From: an uncultured bacterium
GTDB taxonomy: Bacteria > Planctomycetota > JAJSAM01 > JAJVHW01
Length of the DNA: 64,000 nt
Direction of reading: 5' to 3'
Assembly (NCBI GenBank): GCA_937996235.1
Contig: CALKVK010000034.1
Location: forward strand, 1-64,000
Numbering within the stretch: the first letter of the stretch is position 1; every line of letters begins with the position of its first letter. This document shows, one piece after another, positions 59,316 to 64,000 of the stretch. Below the pieces are notes generated by a model. That model saw nothing but the letters and a program-made list of their open reading frames with translations. It was not told the origin of the DNA and ran no database searches. The position numbers and the translations under genes are program-made.

Positions 59316-60374
59316 ATGACGCTCCGCACGCGCCTGCTCATCGGCTACGCGCTGATCGTGCTGCTGCTCGTCCTGACGGGCGGCGCGGGCGCCTTCGGGT
59401 TCCGCGAGATCTCGGGCATCGTCGATCAGCGGCTCGACCGCTACGCCCGCTCCACGCGCCGCGCGCAGACGCTCGTGGACAGCATCGAACGCCAGGACGC
59501 GGCCCTCCTGCGCGCGCTGCTCCGGATCGATCCTCCGGCGGCCCGCTCCGACATGGACGCCGCCGATCGCGCGTTCGACAACGCGCTCCGCGACGCGGCC
59601 GACGACCCGGACCCGGACACGGCGCAGCTGGTCGCCGCCGTCGGCGAGGCGTTCCCCGCGTACCGCTCCGCGCGCGAGCTGGCGTTCGCCGCGTTCGCCG
59701 ACGGCGACAACCGCTACGCGAGCGACGTGGCGCCGGCCTACGAGGTCCTGCACTCGGCGGCCGCGCGGCTCTACGCGACGACCAGCGACCACACGGTGCA
59801 GGCGCGCGCCGCCGTCCGGGCGGCGACCGTGAACGCGTCGGTGCTGCTCGGCGTGCTCGTCACGGGCGGCCTGCTGCTCCTCGTGGCGCTCGCGCGCTCC
59901 ATGCGCACGCACGTGCTCGAGCGCCTCGACGAGCTGCGGCGCTTCAGCGACGCCATCGCACAGGGCGACATCCACCAGCGCGCGAGCCTCGGCGGCGCCG
60001 ACGAGCTCGGGCAGATGTCCACGCAGATGAACGCGATGCTCGACCGCCAGGCGGCCCTCGAGAGCAGGCTCGAGGGACGTCTCGTGCACGACCGGGAGCT
60101 GCTCGTCGCGCTCCTCGCGACGCGGCGCCGCGGCGCGCTGATCCTCGGCCCCTCCGGCGACCTCATCGCCTGGTCGGGCCCGCTGCCCGACCCGCGCCGC
60201 TTCGACGCGCTGGCCGTCGCGCTGACGGAGCGCAACAGGGAGCGCGTGGCGAACCCGGACTCGGAGGCGGCGCCGTTCGCCTGGACGGATCCCGCCGGTG
60301 CGGAGCTGCGCGTGCAGCTCCTGCGCACGCCGAGCGGGCGCGCGATCGGTTGGCTCGCCGAGCCGTCGGCCTGA
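59316..60374 (+). CDS. HAMP-domain membrane sensor lacking output domain
   Basis: A 352-aa protein with two membrane helices (LLIGYALIVLLLVLTGGAGA ~7-26 and ASVLLGVLVTGGLLLLVALA ~173-192) around a four-helix-bundle periplasmic domain. A HAMP domain follows (~193-250: MRTHVLERLDELRRFSDAI, GDIHQRASLGGADELGQMST). The C-terminal ~100 residues resemble a short PAS-like segment (GALILGPSGDLIAWSGP) and contain no HisKA, ATPase, GGDEF or MCP signalling domain. Start is one base after the trkA stop, so it belongs to the potassium operon. It may sense osmotic state and act through binding; this is inference. Confidence 0.82.
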   Translation: MTLRTRLLIGYALIVLLLVLTGGAGAFGFREISGIVDQRLDRYARSTRRAQTLVDSIERQDAALLRALLRIDPPAARSDMDAADRAFDNALRDAADDPDPDTAQLVAAVGEAFPAYRSARELAFAAFADGDNRYASDVAPAYEVLHSAAARLYATTSDHTVQARAAVRAATVNASVLLGVLVTGGLLLLVALARSMRTHVLERLDELRRFSDAIAQGDIHQRASLGGADELGQMSTQMNAMLDRQAALESRLEGRLVHDRELLVALLATRRRGALILGPSGDLIAWSGPLPDPRRFDALAVALTERNRERVANPDSEAAPFAWTDPAGAELRVQLLRTPSGRAIGWLAEPSA

Positions 60375-60486
60375 GCGCGGCACGCACGATTTTCCGGAAT
60401 CGCCCTAAACCCCGGGTGCCTTCCTCCCGATTCGCGATTGGGAGAGTCGCGACGCGCGGGGTGAGAGACCGGCGGAGGTGCGATCC

Positions 60487-60936
60487 GTGCAGAGGACCTC
60501 GAAGTCGACGCAGCGTGGCGCGAGCCTGATCGAACTGGCGGTCGCCGTGACGGTGCTCGTGGTGGCGCTCATCGGGACCGTGGCCGCGATCGCATCCAGC
60601 TCTGCGCTCGCCCGGCAGACGAACGAGACGTACGCGGCACAACGTGCGGCGGCGTCCATCCTCGAAGAGCTCCGCGCGACGCCCTTCGACGACGTGGTGG
60701 ACACGTTCGACGGCACGACGCGCACGCTGCCGGGAATCGCCGGCTCCCCCGGGACGGCGGCGATCACGCTTGCGCGCGTCGACGACGGCACGACGTCGTG
60801 GGCCGTCTACGAGGCGCGCGTGGTCGTGAGCTGGACCGGCGGCGGTGCGGCCCGGTCGATGGAGCTGCGGACCTACGTCAGCGACCGCGCTCGCGGCTCG
60901 GGCCTCTACACGGCGCCCGTGGTGACCCAGGGATGA
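60487..60936 (+). CDS. type IV pilin-like (PilV-type) prepilin
   Basis: A 149-aa prepilin. The GTG at 60487 is chosen over the GTG at 60478 because GGAGGTG stands six bases before it. The class III signal QRGASLIELAVAVTVLV has the cleavage glycine (G11) and glutamate at +5 (E16), followed by the hydrophobic pilin helix. The rest is short and beta-rich (AVYEARVVVSWTGGG). It overlaps the next gene by ATGA. Minor pseudopilins of type II secretion or type IV pili share this size. The 112-base leader contains repeated TCGCGA and no riboswitch I recognise. Confidence 0.85.
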   Translation: MQRTSKSTQRGASLIELAVAVTVLVVALIGTVAAIASSSALARQTNETYAAQRAAASILEELRATPFDDVVDTFDGTTRTLPGIAGSPGTAAITLARVDDGTTSWAVYEARVVVSWTGGGAARSMELRTYVSDRARGSGLYTAPVVTQG

Positions 60937-62045
60937 GGTCCGCGCGCACGTCCGAACGCGGCGCGGCGACGTTCGCGCTGCTCGTCGTCGTCCTGATCTG
61001 CGGAGCGCTCGCCGCCGCCGTGCTGCTGCCGGGAATCGCGCGGCAGCGGACGGCCGCCGCCTCGCTCGCCCGCGAGAACGCGTTCCAGCTCGCGGAGTCG
61101 GGACTGGACTGGGGGATCGCCGCGGTGCGCCGCTCGAACGGCGCGATCCCGCCGACCGGCGACGAGACGCTCACGGTCGGCACCCTCGGCAGCTTCGCCG
61201 TGCACTACGAGTCCGGCGTCGCCAACTCGATCGACGACGACGGCGACGGCACGGTCGACGAGAGCGACGAGAGCGACTTCATGCTGCTCCAGTCGACCGG
61301 CGTCGCCGACGCGCAGCGCCGCACGCTCCAGGTCGTGCTGCGGCGCTCGGTGCAGGTCCCGCAGGTCGAGGCGGCCGTCCAGTTCAACGTCTCGGCGCCG
61401 ATCGTCGACCTGAAGGGTGACGCGTTCCTGATCTCGGGCGAGGACCACGACCTCGACGGCAACGTGGACGCGCTGGCCCCGCAGAAGGCCGGCATCGCGT
61501 CGCCTGCCGACGTCGGCGTCGTCGTCTCCCAGATCGCGCCCGCGCGCTACGACCAGGTCGTGGGGGCGGGCGGCATGCCCTCGGTCGGCCAGGTCGGCGC
61601 GATGGACCTGGCGACGATCGTCGCGCAGGCGCGCTCCGGTGCGACCGTCCAGGTCGAGCCCGGTACGCACACCAACCTCGCGCTCGGCACGGCCACCGCG
61701 GGCGGAGTCGTCGTCGCCTACTGCGACGGCGACCTGCACCTCTCCGGCAACAACGAGGGCGCGGGCGTCCTGATCGTCGACGGCGACCTCGACATCAGCG
61801 GCTCGTTCCTGTGGACCGGGATCATCATCGTGCGCGGCCGCGCGACGCTGGTCGGCGGCGGCGGCGGCAAGCGCCTGATCGGCGGCCTGATCATCGGCGA
61901 GGAGATCACGAGCGACGTCGACACGACCGAGGTGACGGTCACCGGAACGGTGGACCTCTTCTACTCGAGCCAGGCGATCGCACTCGCATCGCAGAGCCTC
62001 TACGTGATGAGCGTCCTCTCCTGGCAGGAGATCGCGAACCCGTAG
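60933..62045 (+). CDS. PilX-like pilus assembly protein with calcium-binding loops
   Basis: A 370-aa protein with an N-terminal hydrophobic anchor (TFALLVVVLICGALAAAV, ~13-30) and PilX-like start (GAATFALLVV, FQLAESGLDWGIAAVRRS). Two acidic DxDxDG loops are present at 101-112 (DDDGDGTVDESD) and 171-179 (DHDLDGNVD), typical of EF-hand or thrombospondin-like calcium sites. The C-terminal ~160 residues form parallel-beta-helix-like repeats (GVLIVDGDLDISGSFLWTGI, RLIGGLIIGEEITSD). It probably packs with the upstream prepilin as a minor pilus component at the cell surface. The assembly ATPase genes are not in the window. Confidence 0.8.
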   Translation: MRSARTSERGAATFALLVVVLICGALAAAVLLPGIARQRTAAASLARENAFQLAESGLDWGIAAVRRSNGAIPPTGDETLTVGTLGSFAVHYESGVANSIDDDGDGTVDESDESDFMLLQSTGVADAQRRTLQVVLRRSVQVPQVEAAVQFNVSAPIVDLKGDAFLISGEDHDLDGNVDALAPQKAGIASPADVGVVVSQIAPARYDQVVGAGGMPSVGQVGAMDLATIVAQARSGATVQVEPGTHTNLALGTATAGGVVVAYCDGDLHLSGNNEGAGVLIVDGDLDISGSFLWTGIIIVRGRATLVGGGGGKRLIGGLIIGEEITSDVDTTEVTVTGTVDLFYSSQAIALASQSLYVMSVLSWQEIANP

Positions 62046-62054
62046 AGACGCGTC

Positions 62055-64000
62055 TCAGTGCGCCGTCAGCCAGTCGGCGCCGGTCCCGATGTCCACGACG
62101 AGCGGCACGCGCAGCTCGTGCGCGCCCTCCATGTGACGCCGCACGAGCTCGCGCACCGTGTCGAGCTCACCCGGCGCCACGTCGAGCACGAGTTCGTCGT
62201 GCACCTGCAGGATCATGCGTGACGCGAGGCCCGCGGGTGCGAGCGCGGCGTGCAGCCGGATCATCGCCACCTTGATGATGTCCGCGGCGCTGCCCTGGAT
62301 GGGCGTGTTCACGGCCACGTTGTCGACGGCTGCGAGGACGCGCTGGTCCGTGGACTCGAGCATGTCGGCGAGGGGCCGGCGGCGGCCGAGCAGCGTCGTC
62401 ACGTAGCCCTGGTCGCGCGCCTGCTGCTTCAGCGACTCCACGAACTGCTTCACCTTCGGGTACGCGCGGAAGTAGTTGTCGATGAACTCCACGGCCTCCG
62501 CGCGCGAGATGCCGGTGTCCTGCGCGAGACGCGTCGCGCCCATGCCGTAGACGATGCCGAAGTTGATCGCCTTCGCGCGGCTGCGGATCTCCGGGGTCAC
62601 GAACGCCGGGTCGATGCCGAAGATCCGGGCCGCCGTGCGGCGGTGGATGTCCTCGCCCGCCTCGAACGCCGCGCACAGGTGCTCGTCCGCGGAGAGGTGC
62701 GCGAGGACGCGCAGCTCGATCTGGCTGTAGTCCGCGGAGAGCAGCGTCCAGCCCTCGGCGCGCGGCACGAACGCGCGGCGGATCTCGCGCCCCTCCTCGC
62801 TGCGGATCGGGATGTTCTGCAGGTTCGGGTCCGACGACGCGAGCCGCCCCGTGACGGCGGCGACCTGGCTGTAGCTCGTGTGCACGCGCCCGGTGCGCGG
62901 GTTGACGAGCTTCGGCAGCGCCTCCGTGTACGTGCCCCGCAGCTTCGTGAGACTGCGGAAGCGCAGCAGCTTCTGCACGATCGGCTGGTCCTCGAAGCTG
63001 CGCAGCGTGCGCTCGTCGGTCGCCCAGCCGGTCTTCGTCCTGCGGACGTGCTTGCGGCCCTGGATCTGCAGCCGCTCGAAGAGCACCTCGCCGAGCTGCT
63101 TCGGCGAGTTGACGTTGAAGGCCTCGCCGGCGATCTGGCAGATCTCGCGCTCGAGCGTCCCCGACTGCTTCGCGAGGTCCGCCGACAACTCGTCGAGGAG
63201 CTCCGTGTCGAGCCGCACGCCCTCCCACTCCATGTCGGCGAGCACGGGCACGAGCGGCATCTCGACGTCGCGGAACAGAGCGGCCGCACCGTCCGCGCGC
63301 AGCTCCGGCTCGAAGTGCCGCGCGATGCGGTAGGCGAAGTCCGCGTCCTCGCTGGCGTACTCCGCGACGCGCTCGACCTCGACCTCCGCCATCGTGATCT
63401 GGTTGCGCCCGCTCCCGATCAGGTCCGACGTCGGGATCTTGCGGTACGAGAAGAGGCGCAGCGCGAGCGCGTCGAGGTTGTGCTGGCGCTGTTCGGGGTG
63501 CAGGCAGAACGACGCGATCATCGTGTCGATCTCGACCCCGCGGACGTCGATGCCGGCCGCGCGCAGCGCCAGCACGTCGTACTTCGCGTTCTGTCCGCAC
63601 TTGCGGACCGCCGGGTCCTCGAGCACGGGACGCAGTGCGTCGAGCACGCGCCGCACGGCCTCGTCGCCGTCGCCCCCGAGGATCGGCGGCTCGAGGTTGA
63701 GAGGCACGTACCAGCCGGTGCGCTCGCGCGTCGAGAAGGAGACGCCGACGAGATCCGCCTGCAGCGGGTCGAGGCCCGTCGTCTCGGTGTCGAACGCGAC
63801 GAGCGTCGCGCCGCGCAGCTCGGCGAGGAGCGCGTCGAGGTCCTCGCGTGTGCGCACCGTACGGTACGCGTGCGTCTCGTCGGTCGGCGGTGCGCGGTCG
63901 GTGACCTCGGCGAGGAGCCGCGTGAAGTTCAGCTCGGTGAACAGCTCGTGCAGTCGCGCGTCGTTGCGCGGCCCGACGCGCAGATCCTCGAACGTCACGT
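62055..64000 (-). CDS. polA: DNA polymerase I, 3'-5' exonuclease and polymerase parts (cut by window edge)
   Basis: The gene runs off the right edge, so its N-terminal 5'-3' exonuclease, if present, is not seen. The visible ~648 residues show the proofreading domain (FDTETTGLDPLQADLVGVSF with the DxE pair, NAKYDVLALRAAG, EYASEDADFAYRIAR) and the family A polymerase: motif A LLSADYSQIELRVLAHLSAD, motif B RSRAKAINFGIVYGMGATRL and motif C LQVHDELVLDVAPG. Polymerisation, proofreading and repair roles follow from the family. The 3'-5' exonuclease residues are intact, unlike in Taq or Bacillus Pol I. Convergent with the pilus genes, ten bases apart. Confidence 0.96.
   Translation of the reverse strand, partial: VTFEDLRVGPRNDARLHELFTELNFTRLLAEVTDRAPPTDETHAYRTVRTREDLDALLAELRGATLVAFDTETTGLDPLQADLVGVSFSTRERTGWYVPLNLEPPILGGDGDEAVRRVLDALRPVLEDPAVRKCGQNAKYDVLALRAAGIDVRGVEIDTMIASFCLHPEQRQHNLDALALRLFSYRKIPTSDLIGSGRNQITMAEVEVERVAEYASEDADFAYRIARHFEPELRADGAAALFRDVEMPLVPVLADMEWEGVRLDTELLDELSADLAKQSGTLEREICQIAGEAFNVNSPKQLGEVLFERLQIQGRKHVRRTKTGWATDERTLRSFEDQPIVQKLLRFRSLTKLRGTYTEALPKLVNPRTGRVHTSYSQVAAVTGRLASSDPNLQNIPIRSEEGREIRRAFVPRAEGWTLLSADYSQIELRVLAHLSADEHLCAAFEAGEDIHRRTAARIFGIDPAFVTPEIRSRAKAINFGIVYGMGATRLAQDTGISRAEAVEFIDNYFRAYPKVKQFVESLKQQARDQGYVTTLLGRRRPLADMLESTDQRVLAAVDNVAVNTPIQGSAADIIKVAMIRLHAALAPAGLASRMILQVHDELVLDVAPGELDTVRELVRRHMEGAHELRVPLVVDIGTGADWLTAH

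Noticed and set aside
60375..60486. Sigma-54 promoter or riboswitch before the pilin gene
   Set aside because: GGCACG is present but the TTGC half and spacing do not fit, and no conserved riboswitch core is visible.
1..64000. tRNA, rRNA, CRISPR or insertion sequences
   Set aside because: No cloverleaf-like segment, rRNA signature, regularly spaced short repeat or transposase motif was found on reading either strand.

Overview
The window is a very GC-rich bacterial chromosome segment (near 70% or more by eye, with a strong G/C bias at third codon positions). It carries 53 intact or edge-cut protein genes plus two gene remnants, and I see no tRNA, rRNA, CRISPR array, transposase or integrase. 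The organism looks Gram-negative: it has an Mla-type lipid transporter, a DUF481 outer-membrane protein, lipoproteins, TrkH/TrkA and an LPLAT of the DUF374 type. The mix of many secreted HEAT, PQQ, ELWxxDGT and carboxypeptidase-regulatory-like proteins, ECF sigma factors, a Hint-type toxin and RNase HIII fits a deep-branching, high-GC Planctomycetota or a related phylum. That placement is inference from gene content.

Layout. Positions 94-10467 hold an RlmI-like methyltransferase with a ChaN/PDZ lipoprotein, secreted HEAT and ELW-repeat proteins, dapF and a large secreted protein. Positions 10532-10772 are a 241-bp element with 21-bp terminal inverted repeats. A minus-strand operon at 10769-15227 runs lysC, DUF374 acyltransferase, RNase HIII, beta-CASP nuclease. 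A LeuA-like synthase follows at 15372. Positions 16828-20589 hold small zinc-finger and lipoprotein genes, a TIM-barrel isomerase and a divergent class V aminotransferase. Positions 20683-24379 are a complete Mla-type operon (MlaE with STAS domain, MlaF, MlaD, auxiliary lipoprotein). A two-component system (24493-26926) and more secreted or membrane proteins lead to rsmB at 32119-33489.

Positions 34653-38574 are the accessory region, with lower GC and altered codon use. On the minus strand they carry a secreted Hint-domain toxin, an overlapping putative immunity gene, a truncated COG2865-type gene, and an orphan toxin-tail/immunity cassette bracketed by two copies of a ~175-bp direct repeat. 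This is the most interesting part of the window.

Positions 38575-41175 form an ECF sigma/anti-sigma operon whose third gene is an HtrA-like protein with all three catalytic residues replaced. After it come mazG, DUF983, an M1 aminopeptidase-HEAT fusion, DUF481, a methyltransferase-glycosyltransferase fusion, arfB, a sigma-like protein, a PQQ-propeller protein, ppsR, a very acidic protein, a HlyD-like adaptor, dppA, and a secreted propeller-like protein. The window ends with the potassium system trkH-trkA plus a HAMP sensor without output domain, two pilus-type genes, and polA, which runs off the right edge.

Expression signals: seven genes lack a ribosome binding site but have a TAnnnT box 6-8 bases before the start codon, which suggests leaderless transcription. 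Many others have a clear GGAGG-type site. Several strong hairpins stand at gene ends without U tracts, two of them with a GCGA loop.
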